Source: Trichomonas tenax
Lineage: Eukaryota; Parabasalia; Trichomonadida; Trichomonadidae
Assembly: GCA_023091735.1 (NCBI GenBank)
Contig: JALKBU010001162.1
Location: forward strand, 1-15,591
Reading direction: 5' to 3'
DNA length: 15,591 nt
The first letter of the stretch is position 1. Each line of letters begins with the position of its first letter. Of the stretch, positions 1 to 7,541 are shown one piece after another. The position numbers were made by a program, and so were the translations under genes. The notes under the pieces were generated by a model. That model was given only the letters and a program-made list of their open reading frames with translations, ran no database searches and was not told the origin of the DNA.

Positions 1-85
1 AGTTTTGTAAGTAATTCAAAAATTTATTTTCTATATAGGGGGAACCTAACTTGTAAAACTATTTTTGTCGTAACTTTATATAAAA

Positions 86-132
86 AGATGTTCGGAGAAG
101 ACACGGCGCAGTCGTGGATTCTGCGAACATCT
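86..132. repeat. Short hairpin, 9-bp perfect arms
   Basis: The nine bases agatgttcg at 86-94 return as the reverse complement cgaacatct at 124-132, with a GC-richer 29-base centre between them. The centre contrasts with the AT-rich flanks. It lies just outside the foldback at 166-397 and could be one end of the same repetitive element. No function is claimed. Confidence 0.6.
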
Positions 133-165
133 AATTACTAACTGGGTGTGTTTTAATATGTTGTT

Positions 166-397
166 TTGAGTGTCCTGGTGGACCGGGTCAGAAAAAAGTT
201 TTAAAAAGGTTGACAACATGACATTCTGACAACACTTGTTAGAGCCGTGCTTAGAGTTGTTTTCAGACGTTTGTTTGTTTTTATTGTTTAGAGTTGTTTT
301 CAAACGTTTGTTTGTTTTTATATTGTTTATACATATTGTCAAATGTCTGTTGTCAATTAATATATAAACTCTTTTATGACCCAGGACACCCCAGACA
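166..397. repeat. Foldback element with imperfect inverted arms
   Basis: The left arm (about 166-236) and the right arm (about 334-397) are imperfect reverse complements. The best part pairs 210-232 with 337-357: the reverse complement of the left piece, ttgtcagaatgtcatgttgt and so on, matches the right piece apart from two small gaps. Further out, gtgtcctgg on the left pairs with ccaggacac on the right, next to gap differences. The loop contains the tandem repeat at 252-327. A related motif, ggaccgggtc at 180-189, reappears inverted as gacccggtcc at 451-460, so the repetitive tract continues to about 480. This may be a decayed foldback or MITE-like element. No transposase is visible. Confidence 0.6.
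252..327. repeat. Tandem duplication, two units of 37 and 39 bp
   Basis: Unit 1 (252-288) and unit 2 (289-327) both begin tagagttgttttc and share acgtttgtttgtttttat. They differ by one substitution (g/a) and a 2-bp insertion near the end. The pair sits in the loop of the foldback at 166-397. The open frames crossing it on both strands are low in complexity and are not accepted as genes. Confidence 0.75.
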
Positions 398-503
398 GTT
401 AAAAGAAAATGAGAAAAACAAACGAAAAAAAACAGTTAAAATGAATTTTAGACCCGGTCCTCTATCCCGGGACAAAACAAAGTGAGAGAAAAAAAAAACA
501 AAA

Positions 504-690
504 AAAAACACTGTCTAACACGTGCACAGAGGCCAACAAAGTTGGCCAGAGGGCAGAATTGTGTGTGTGTTCAACCAAACCTTCAAAAACACAAATTTTT
601 TAAAATTGAAGCCCCACAAAAACAAAAAAACACTGTTAAACACGTGCACGGAGGCCAACTTTGTTGGCCAGAGTGCACATTGTGTGTGTA
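504..690. repeat. Two palindrome-centred repeats, 122 bp apart
   Basis: Copy 1 (about 504-570) and copy 2 (about 626-689) share an A-rich lead, cactgt, taaacacgtgcac-like sequence, a palindromic core and a gtgtgtgt tail. The cores are ggccaac-aaa-gttggcc at 531-547 and ggccaac-ttt-gttggcc at 653-669. Each core is the exact reverse complement of the other. Around core 2 the symmetry extends to gtgcac at 644-649 and 673-678, giving 16-base arms with three mismatches, a potential cruciform. Open frames on both strands here encode similar Cys/Trp-rich peptides only because of this symmetry, so no gene is called. Confidence 0.75.
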
Positions 691-727
691 ATGCCAAAAG
701 GCGCAAGCCTGGAAGAATGATCATGGA

Positions 728-1141
728 CTACGTCTTTAAAAAATTATGATTCAATGCTCGGACGTGAATCATGGTCTTGATGCGGGCTTCCATGGCGAGT
801 GAAATAAAGGGAACACTTCCACCCTGCTTGACCAGGAAGCCAATTGTAGCCTTCACCTGTTCGTTTCAAGCATGTTGTCAAAGCCTCATCTGAGGCTAGT
901 TGTAAATAGGTTCTCTAGCCCTGTAGGTTGCATCGTTGTATCACGCAGTCGCAATGTATCTTTGTATCGGGGAAAACGTGCTCAACTCTTCCAAATAGAA
1001 GTTTGGAAACTTAGTGAACCTGGGAAGCTTCGCAAAAGCTTCCAATTGGTCACTACTGAGTTGAGAATGATCAGGGAAGAGTGTAGCAGCCAAAATATTA
1101 GCCAAACCGATATATAAACATCTGAAAAAGCAATTTTTCAA
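728..1141 (-). pseudogene. Decayed coding region, family not recognised
   Basis: One minus-strand frame reads as plausible protein at both ends with a cluster of stops in the middle. From 1141 to 941 it encodes a stretch containing SSDQLEAFAKLPRF and FPNFYLEELSTFSP. Four stops follow between about 943 and 870. The same frame then opens again to the TAG at 728-730 with NEQVKATIGFLVKQGG and AMEARIKTMIHVRALNHN. A single frame with coherent, mixed amino-acid composition on both sides of the stops suggests one gene that has decayed by point mutation. The plus-strand open frame over 872-1117 is poorer in character and is probably its shadow. I do not recognise the family; it could be host gene debris or transposon-derived. 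Confidence 0.4.
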
Positions 1142-1652
1142 AAAAAATCAAGTCCAAAAAAATAAATCAAATTTCGAAAAATATGGATTTTATAGGATCT
1201 CAAGCATATGTGATAGTTAAAAAAAAATAACAGAATGTAATGTATTATACATTCTAGATAGTCTAATGTATAAAATACTGCAGAATCTTAACAAAAGAAA
1301 AAGATATGATGCACGATGCTAGTGGATAATGCTGTGTCACTCTCAGATCTTCCTGTTAATTTTGAATAACCTTTTTAAATAAAATTTCCTTTTTGTGACT
1401 TAATTTCCTCAAAATACTATCATATTGATATCACAAATATCTAATACAGTGATATATTATCTCAAAATGATGTTTTAGAATTCAGACAGACTTATTGAAA
1501 TTTTGGAATGACACTCACCTCTAAGCAGAGTTAGAGATTCGCCATGAAAGATTCCATCACCATTCATAATTCAGAGGGCACTATGCTAGAATTTGTGGCG
1601 CTCGGATTGAGTTCCACCCCCTGTAGTTATTCAGATTCACAACACAATTTTA
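1142..1652. other. AT-rich stretch, no gene seen
   Basis: About 500 bases without a credible coding region. The only longer open frame here, starting at 1544 on the plus strand, has no trichomonad-like initiator, runs opposite the minus-strand frame at 1653-1790 and has no recognisable domain. No clear repeat was found. Confidence 0.4.
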
Positions 1653-1790
1653 GAGACAGATATCACATTTGTTGTAAAGCGATGATAGAAAGCCAAATTT
1701 TTCAAAATTCGCACTACCTGCAGCACCAGAATCAACAAAGAAGTCTACCGTAGAATTCTGTGAATTTTTTCCGGTAGAAAATTTGTCACT
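1653..1790 (-). other. Short open stretch with retropepsin-like DSGA motif
   Basis: This minus-strand frame is open for 46 codons between stops at 1791-1793 and 1650-1652 and has no ATG. At 1748-1716 it reads VDFFVDSGAAG, which fits the hydrophobic-hydrophobic-D-S-G-A pattern of the active site of retropepsin-type aspartic proteases. FEKFGFL follows. The frame then meets several stops, although protein-like residues continue. It could be a scrap of a mobile-element polyprotein, but a motif this short can arise by chance. It overlaps the initiator of the gene that starts at 1804. Confidence 0.2.
1786..1790 (+). promoter_or_regulatory. Initiator (Inr) TCACT for the dead cathepsin B-like gene
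   Basis: TCACT matches the trichomonad initiator TCA(+1)Y(T/A). The predicted transcription start is A1788, giving a 5' UTR of 16 nt before the ATG at 1804, within the short range normal for these parasites. A five-base match is weak by itself; its position gives it weight. Confidence 0.6.
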
Positions 1791-1803
1791 TTAGTTTTTT
1801 TGG

Positions 1804-2976
1804 ATGTTTTTCGCTTTATTGTCTTTTACTTTATCCAAAGTAAATGACATGGATCCACTCGTTACACAAGAGCTTGTCGATGCCATCAATAATGATCCAA
1901 AGTCTACGTTCAAAGCCTCTCTTTATCCTCAATTTGCGAAATTGACTATCGCTGATGCTAAAAAGTTCCTTTCACCGGTCCGCGCTGTGCCAAGGAAGCA
2001 AGGTTCCGCTATCCCCGTTGGCGCAGACGAAACAAGATACACATCAATGAAAAACTATACATATGCCGGTATTTGGAAGAATGATATTGGTGCTACACAA
2101 AACGAAGAAAGAACATATCAGGTGCCAATCTTTGATGTTCAACAACTTTGTTCTTCATGGGCTCCTTCAGTTACATCAGCTATGTCTGTTTCTGTTGGTC
2201 GCTGGGCCAGCAGGTTCATGAATTTCTCACTCCAGTTCATGTTGGACTGCGATCTGCTCGGTGATGCTTGCATAGAAAGATCTTCAGTTCAAGCATATTC
2301 GTTATTCTGGAAGACAAAGATTCCAGAGAATGTCCGTTGGGATGACCCAGGATCAGCTACAAGCCCAAGAACATCAAACCTTCAGGCTCCTGTCGCAGAA
2401 TTAACAAAGGATATTTGCCTTAATTCAGCAGGCTGTTATCCAGGAACAACAGGATGCTCCCGCTCTTTTGCTCTCACAGGCAGCTGCGATCCGGATGCTG
2501 AAGAGTCAAAGTGCCCAATTTATTTCCTTTATAACTGGAGATGGATCAAATCCCACCTATTTGAGGTCGGCCCAGTTACATCTTCGATCCTCGTCCGCGC
2601 CAACTTGTTCACATACTCTGATGACGTCTATTCATCAGCCGATGACTCTGGAGACATCCTCGGTATGCTCGATGTCACAATCTACGGCTGGGGTGAGTTA
2701 GACACAACAGTCAACATCAGCGATACAAAGACCCGCTGGTGGTGGGTTTCTCCACACCTTGGATGCAATTTCGGTATTCCATATGAAGGTATTGCAGCTA
2801 ACGACGCTGCTTACCAGAGCAGCGAGAATAAACCAACAAGGTACGTTAATGGTGGTACCAACTGTCAAAAGGGTTTCATGAAATTCAATCGCCGTTTCGA
2901 TGATTCTCTCATTGAGAGCTTCGCCGTCGGCCCAACACCTTACAACTTCATTTCAGGCGAATGGCCAGCAATCTAA
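1804..2976 (+). CDS. Cathepsin B-like C1 family protein, catalytic residues lost
   Basis: A 390-residue protein of the papain (C1A) family, closest in pattern to cathepsin B. Residues 1-11 form a short hydrophobic signal-like segment. Residues 18-58 (PLVTQELVDAIN to LTIADAKKFL) resemble the cathepsin B propeptide. The core contains VQQLCSSWAPSV (112-123), aligning with QGxCGSCWAFxA; HLFEVGPVTSS (251-261), aligning with the NGPV segment; GDILGMLDVTIYGWGE (283-298), aligning with the G-H-A-I-x-I-x-GWG block; and GFMKFNR plus LIESFAVG near the C-terminus. At the aligned catalytic positions Cys becomes Ser118, His becomes Leu289 and Asn becomes Pro317, and the oxyanion Gln is displaced. An insertion of about 30 residues (325-356) lies before the last strand. 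It is therefore probably a secreted or lysosomal pseudoenzyme (binding, decoy or regulatory) and not a peptidase. The frame is long and intact, which argues against simple decay. The next gene starts 105 bp downstream. Confidence 0.85.
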   Translation: MFFALLSFTLSKVNDMDPLVTQELVDAINNDPKSTFKASLYPQFAKLTIADAKKFLSPVRAVPRKQGSAIPVGADETRYTSMKNYTYAGIWKNDIGATQNEERTYQVPIFDVQQLCSSWAPSVTSAMSVSVGRWASRFMNFSLQFMLDCDLLGDACIERSSVQAYSLFWKTKIPENVRWDDPGSATSPRTSNLQAPVAELTKDICLNSAGCYPGTTGCSRSFALTGSCDPDAEESKCPIYFLYNWRWIKSHLFEVGPVTSSILVRANLFTYSDDVYSSADDSGDILGMLDVTIYGWGELDTTVNISDTKTRWWWVSPHLGCNFGIPYEGIAANDAAYQSSENKPTRYVNGGTNCQKGFMKFNRRFDDSLIESFAVGPTPYNFISGEWPAI

Positions 2977-3072
2977 TTCATTTTCTTTCTTTTTTATTTT
3001 ATGTTTTTTTTTATTCGTCAGCTTATAAAAACAAATTTTAAATATTTTCTCTCAGTGTTGGTTAATTTGACA

Positions 3073-3077
3073 TCATA
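3073..3077 (+). promoter_or_regulatory. Initiator (Inr) TCATA for the Sel1/TPR-like gene
   Basis: TCATA fits TCA(+1)Y(T/A), with +1 at A3075 and a 7-nt leader to the ATG at 3082. It lies inside the 105-bp gap after the preceding gene, so the downstream gene probably has its own compact promoter and is not part of a longer transcript. Confidence 0.6.
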
Positions 3078-3081
3078 AATT

Positions 3082-4737
3082 ATGCTTGTTACTCCATCAC
3101 CTTTATTAGTTGTTCATCACAAACATCCGAATTTCGATGACCAGCTTTATCATTTGGAGTATGCTCTGACCAATAATGCGTCTGACCTTAATATGGAGAA
3201 GAAATCTCAGCTTTTCACAGATTTAGCATTTTTATGTTTAAATGAAGACAATCAAAACGCAAAGAAATCATCATTACGCGCATCAGTTTTCCTTTCTCTA
3301 TTGACAGACCTCGAAAGTCCCGACATTCCTCTATTTTTAGGAATTTTAGCATTATCAACAAACGATTCTTACACGGCAAGGCACTGGCTGCAGAAGTCAG
3401 CGAGCCAAGGGAACAAGAATGCAATGGTTTTGCTTGGAAGATTGACAATGGGTGCCTTTAACACAGCGCCACTTCCTGATTCAGACGACAGACCGATATT
3501 AACGGCCATCAGATGGTTTATGCGCGCGATAAGGAGCGGATCTCTCGAAGCAAATTACTATTTAGGCGAATTATATTATCAGCACAATGATTATCGAAGA
3601 GCTCTCGTTTATTTCAATGCATATTTCGCGAAAACTAAATCAGTACTCGCTGCTGGCTTCATAGCAAGTTCTCTTCAAAATCTCGGTCAAACGCAATTAT
3701 CAATTAAATGGCACAGATGGTGTGCATCACAGGGCCTTCAGGCATCTGCAAATTCGCTGCTTGTTATATACAGGAGCAGCAATATGGTTGTTTCTTTCAT
3801 ACAGTGGCTCTCTGTAGCAACGAGATATAGTTTCTTGAAAGAGAAGAAATACTTTTTCTCGCCATTGCTCAAAGCCAATCTCACGGATCGCCTTGAATTC
3901 CCGCAACTAGCTGATGCTATTTCTTTGCTAACATTCTCTGAGCCTTATAAGATGGCATCACAGTTCCTTCCTGCACAGCCATCAGTCGAATATAGACCGA
4001 TTTTGAATGAGTATGAAATTGTTTCTGTATCTAAAAGTGATAATCCGGGATTGAGTTCAGCGGCTCGTCTTCTTAGTTCTCCATCGCCAATTGCTGGAAG
4101 TACACCAACGCAGCTCCTTTTGAAAGCATTTGAGTTAGCAAGTCCAAATTTCGAGCGTCGCAATCTTGCAATGTGCAAATCCGTTTTACAGCACTTGCAG
4201 AGCCTCAAACCAAGAGGCTTATGTGAGAGCCACTTGTTTAGAGCTAAGTGTAAGTCTCAGAATGCAACAGATCTTTGCACAGCAGCCTTTGTTTGTTTGA
4301 CTCTCGAAGATTCTGTTTATGCATTAGAACTATTTGGAAAGGCTGCAATTTTAGGCAGTGACACAGCGAATTTAATGATTGGTTTGATTCTTTTCCATGG
4401 ATTAGTTAATACGGAGCGTGCTGAATCAGGTGTTATATATCTTTCTCGATGTCCACTTGATCCTGTTGCATTATTGCATCTCGCTGTCATTTATAACGAC
4501 AAAACATGGGCAAGAAGAGCTGCTCAGGCCTTGAATATGAGCGAAGAGAGTGGAGCGATGCATGAATATGTAGGCGATCTGTTTGCTAATGGAACGAAGT
4601 TCCCAAGAGATGACAAAGTTGCAATGATGTGGTATGGAATTGCGTTGCAGAAATATGAAGAATATGGACTTGATACGAATGGAATTATCCAAAAAATGGC
4701 TCAGCACAGCTACAACGCGAGGTCCTCCTTCAGATAA
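3082..4737 (+). CDS. Sel1/TPR-like repeat protein
   Basis: A 551-residue protein built mostly of helical-hairpin repeats of Sel1/TPR type, which usually form a scaffold for protein partners. Repeat-like units are visible at about 84-120 (FLGILAL, ARHWLQKSASQGNKNAMVLLGR), 139-163 (TAIRWFMRAIRSGSLEANYYLGE), 163-195, 200-222 (LSIKWHRWCASQGLQASA), 413-440 (ALELFGKAAILGSDTANLMIGL) and 491-522 (AMHEYVGDL, KVAMMWYGIAL). The A/G-containing positions and the G-x-x-x-A-x-x-x-L/G spacing are typical of Sel1. The middle (about 235-345) is less regular and ends in a Ser/Pro-rich linker. There is no signal peptide or membrane segment, so it is probably cytosolic. The initiator 7 nt upstream supports the ATG. 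Sel1 proteins act in ER-associated degradation and signalling elsewhere, but the specific role here is not identifiable. Confidence 0.8.
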   Translation: MLVTPSPLLVVHHKHPNFDDQLYHLEYALTNNASDLNMEKKSQLFTDLAFLCLNEDNQNAKKSSLRASVFLSLLTDLESPDIPLFLGILALSTNDSYTARHWLQKSASQGNKNAMVLLGRLTMGAFNTAPLPDSDDRPILTAIRWFMRAIRSGSLEANYYLGELYYQHNDYRRALVYFNAYFAKTKSVLAAGFIASSLQNLGQTQLSIKWHRWCASQGLQASANSLLVIYRSSNMVVSFIQWLSVATRYSFLKEKKYFFSPLLKANLTDRLEFPQLADAISLLTFSEPYKMASQFLPAQPSVEYRPILNEYEIVSVSKSDNPGLSSAARLLSSPSPIAGSTPTQLLLKAFELASPNFERRNLAMCKSVLQHLQSLKPRGLCESHLFRAKCKSQNATDLCTAAFVCLTLEDSVYALELFGKAAILGSDTANLMIGLILFHGLVNTERAESGVIYLSRCPLDPVALLHLAVIYNDKTWARRAAQALNMSEESGAMHEYVGDLFANGTKFPRDDKVAMMWYGIALQKYEEYGLDTNGIIQKMAQHSYNARSSFR

Positions 4738-4853
4738 TAGGAATAGATTTTAATAATATTTGTTTTATAAAATGTATTGTCTTTGATTTAATCAATTTTT
4801 TTAAAATCACATATATAGGCTTAAGATATTAAAAATAATAAAATATATAAGCA

Positions 4854-4962
4854 TAAACTACATTTTTTAATTTAGATACTCCTCTCAATTTTTTCAAGGC
4901 GCTCCCTCAATATTGTGAGGAACATGCCTGTAGAGTACTTAGATTAAAGAAAATGTAGTTTA
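4854..4962. repeat. Hairpin of about 109 bp with 28-30 bp arms, MITE-like
   Basis: The arm at 4854-4881 (taaactacatttttt, then aatttagatactc) is an imperfect reverse complement of the arm at 4933-4962 (gagtacttagattaaag, then aaaatgtagttta). The outermost nine bases, taaactaca and tgtagttta, pair perfectly. A smaller palindrome, cctca-atattg-tgagg, lies at 4905-4920 in the loop. The size and layout suit a small non-autonomous element or a stem-forming transcript end; no obvious target-site duplication was seen. It begins 117 bp after the Sel1-like gene. Confidence 0.6.
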
Positions 4963-4979
4963 GAAAAGAATACGCAAAA

Positions 4980-5255
4980 TTGCAGCCACGTTCCACTAAA
5001 AACTGACATCTATACCACCAATGAATCCATTGATCAAAACGAGGGGGGACCCTGCAATCTTGAAGAATAGGTCGAATCCTAGCTCATCTAATTCAACACT
5101 TATAGGGTGTCATATAGCTCTGCTGATCTTGTCCAAACATCAGTATGATTAGCTTCATAATTTGAATTTCAAATAACGATGCACATCATAGCAATAGATA
5201 TGAATATAGTCAAAATGCCGGTATTTATCGATGAAAACAAAAAGAATTTATGAAT
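4980..5255 (-). pseudogene. Frameshifted coding scrap, membrane-protein-like
   Basis: One minus-strand frame reads from 5255 to the TAA at 5100-5102 with a single internal TGA. It gives a hydrophobic stretch (SSINTGILTIFISIAMMCIV), then after the TGA NSNYEANHTDVWTRSAELYD. Further on, protein-like sequence continues in other frames, for example LDELGFDLFFKIAGSP in one and PLVLINGFIGGIDVSF in another, to about 4980. This pattern suits a decayed gene for a protein with a transmembrane segment that has taken several indels. The family is not recognised and chance cannot be excluded. Confidence 0.3.
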
Positions 5256-5503
5256 TTAATCTAGCAGATCTGTTTCATCACATTATCTGCGTAAGTCTAT
5301 GTAGCATTTCGATTGCTTATCGATTCTTAAAGTCGTAAGGAGAAAAGAAAAGCATATGAAAGAATAATTTATAGTTTTAGAAAATAATTGAAAATTGTTT
5401 TTAAAAAAATGTTGATTCAATCTGTAAATAAGATTGGAGCTTGACAGTAAATAGTTTTTTCACAAAAATTGCAAGTAAATATGATTTTGAATATTGAAAT
5501 CAA

Positions 5504-5635
5504 ATGGAAGATTTCGAAAGTGAATATTGTATTTCTTCATTGCTTTTCATTATTCATCAAGAAGGCTTTGTGTCGTTAAAAAATGATTATGCTAATGGAG
5601 GTAAAATTGTCGGTCTTATTTTATGTATGTGTTGA
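5504..5635 (+). other. Small open reading frame of 43 codons
   Basis: ATG at 5504 to TGA at 5633. The peptide begins MEDFESEYCISSLLFIIHQE and continues with GFVSLKNDY, a mixed composition more like protein than random AT-rich translation. A TCACA initiator match lies at 5460-5464, 40 nt upstream, which is long for a trichomonad leader. It could be the 5' end of a gene whose remainder has decayed, or a chance frame. Confidence 0.2.
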
Positions 5636-5859
5636 GAATCGAATGAGAATACATATATTTGTAGAAGCATGAGCGATATTTCTACGGGTAATGAAGAAAT
5701 AAATTATGTTATGAAATAACTTTGGAATTTGAGAATAATTGCCTTGGTCCTTTTCTGCATTTCATCTGGATGAAGCAGCTCGATGATAACGCTGACAATA
5801 ATGATGATAAAATCTTGTCATTGGCTTTCATCGACATTATTTTCGTCTCAAAATAGGTG

Positions 5860-5965
5860 TCACCCCCGTGCACTACCCCTGCTTAACCCCAAAACCACCG
5901 CCACCACATTCAATTTGGTGGATTTGGGCAATGCGATTGAAAAGTTGGTGGCGGCGGCATGCCAA
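5860..5965. other. GC-rich patch with 9-bp inverted repeat
   Basis: A C-rich run (cacccccgtgcactacccct) and then G/C triplet sequence stand out from the AT-rich surroundings. The bases ccgccacca at 5898-5906 pair with tggtggcgg at 5947-5955. Read on the minus strand, part gives a short Pro run (GMPPPPTF). No complete gene can be supported. Confidence 0.35.
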
Positions 5966-7304
5966 ATATCAGCATTGCTGGCAGATAGAAGAAATATCCA
6001 ATCAAAATACTATTTAGTTGCAAATTGAGCAAAATAATTTTCTCTTCAGAACGGAAATAGTGTGGCGACGAAAGCCCTATGATCATGTTACACCCTGGTA
6101 ATTCATTTCTATACGACAAGTAGTACAGTTACTCCAAGATTCGGACAGAATGATTAATAATTTTACCGACAACCTTGTGGCGGCGCTAGCTATTCATGAG
6201 TGCTAGATGGTGCTTATTAATGTTGACCGATCTTCAATCTCCTTTCTTTAATTTTCAAAATCGAACTATACTTAAAAACCATGAATATGGTAAATATTGG
6301 TGGTCATGATATTCAAAACGAATATATATCTAAAAATAAATGTAACTGCTTATTTAAACCATGCTATTACCTATCTTTTTATCTCTGATAGCATTTAGTA
6401 ATAAAAATAGCAAAAAAAATCATATAAAAAAAATTTTTCTTCTGCTAAGCCCTTTCCACAGACCACAATTTTTTTCCCTCGATCCACCCACAAGCCCGAC
6501 CATTTTCATGCTTAAAAATATAAGATAAATTATAATCAAAAGCGAAATATTGAAGTCATGTTGTGAATATATTATAATAGTTCTGCGATCAAAATATATT
6601 TTTTCGTTGCAAATAGTTGACTTAGCAATAGCATATGTTAAAGGAGTATAGTAAAATAGCAAAGTGAACATCGATGAAAACGATTTTTATCAAATATTTC
6701 TAAATGAGCACAAATAAATATTACTGGTTAATTGATCTGAGGCAAAATAATCTCATGTTGAAATATTAGGTTTTATAAAGCTTAATATATTTTTCATCAA
6801 AAATATAATTAATAAACTATATTCATTGTGTTTATTTATGCGTTCAAAGGAGAGCGTATTAAAACGATCTGATGTTGAAATCAAAAAATTGCATAAAGGT
6901 ATGGTATAATATTTTGTGAATAAGAAGTACATAGCTATCATAATTCACTGACGAAACCATGAAGCTTAAAAACGAGTTTTTAGGAAAAAATTATATAATG
7001 AAAAGGACAGTCACATAATTAAGGATTCGAATATCTACATAATGGTATTATCACACACAAAGCGTCAAAACTTAATTTCGAATTAATAAAATAGTCAATA
7101 ACAGAAATCTACAACAATAAGGCTAAATCACATCAATGCTTTAAAAAGAAGTTCAGGTAAATGTTGTTATAGTTCTCGTTACAAAAAAGTTTGATGTAAC
7201 AAACCTTTTCTTTTCAATACTTTCATATTATGATCTCCACATGATATAGAACACAAATTTCTAGTTATTTCCTTCCGACCAAATAGCGGATTTCTTATTT
7301 TGAT
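5966..7304. other. Long AT-rich stretch, no gene supported
   Basis: About 1.3 kb with only short open frames on either strand, none with a recognisable domain. A 6-bp perfect inverted repeat, gttaca and tgtaac, lies at about 7179-7201. The minus-strand frames at 6420-6671 and 6753-6941 are AT-driven, rich in Ile, Phe and Tyr, and are not accepted as genes. Confidence 0.4.
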
Positions 7305-7421
7305 ATGAAGTTAGTTTTGATCAACAGATTGCAAGGAATCCATGTTCCATATTTTTCCAATTCTGACATTTTAATTCACTTATGTGGGGTTAAAACTGTA
7401 GAGCAAAATCTGAGAAATTGA
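7305..7421 (+). other. Small open reading frame of 38 codons
   Basis: ATG at 7305 to TGA at 7419. The peptide contains MKLVLINRLQGIHVPYF and IHLCGVKTVEQNLRN. After the stop the same frame continues with a few more stops and ends with a Cys-containing stretch near 7500. This could be debris of a gene lying upstream of the cysteine peptidase. No family is recognised. Confidence 0.15.
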
Positions 7422-7528
7422 GGCGAAAAAATTATCTGAGTTTTACCGAAATGTGACAACAAAAGTGATGTCAAGTACAGAAAATTTACCTGCTGCTCAG
7501 AAATGAATTGAAGGGAAAAGTGATGACT

Positions 7529-7537
7529 TCATTCACT
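7529..7537 (+). promoter_or_regulatory. Two overlapping initiators (TCATTCACT) for the cysteine peptidase
   Basis: TCATT at 7529-7533 and TCACT at 7533-7537 both fit TCA(+1)Y(T/A). They would give leaders of 11 or 7 nt to the ATG at 7542. An in-frame TGA at 7524-7526 rules out a longer protein from upstream, so initiator and stop together fix the start. Confidence 0.7.
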
Positions 7538-7541
7538 GCTA

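Noticed and set aside
1..45. GTAAGT followed by TATAG, looking like an intron
   Set aside because: Trichomonad introns have a GTAYGT-type start and a fixed ACTAACACACAG-type end; neither is present and there is no coding context.
252..690. CRISPR-like or satellite array
   Set aside because: Only two copies of each unit, unequal spacing and a eukaryotic setting.
76..749. Several open frames on both strands at the left end
   Set aside because: They cross hairpins, tandem repeats and palindromes, have low-complexity Lys/Asn-rich translations, and similar peptides appear on both strands only because of inverted symmetry.
872..1117. Plus-strand 81-codon open frame
   Set aside because: Opposite a minus-strand frame with better protein character; no initiator and no domain.
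1544..1753. Plus-strand 69-codon open frame
   Set aside because: No domain, no well-placed initiator, and opposite the DSGA-containing frame.
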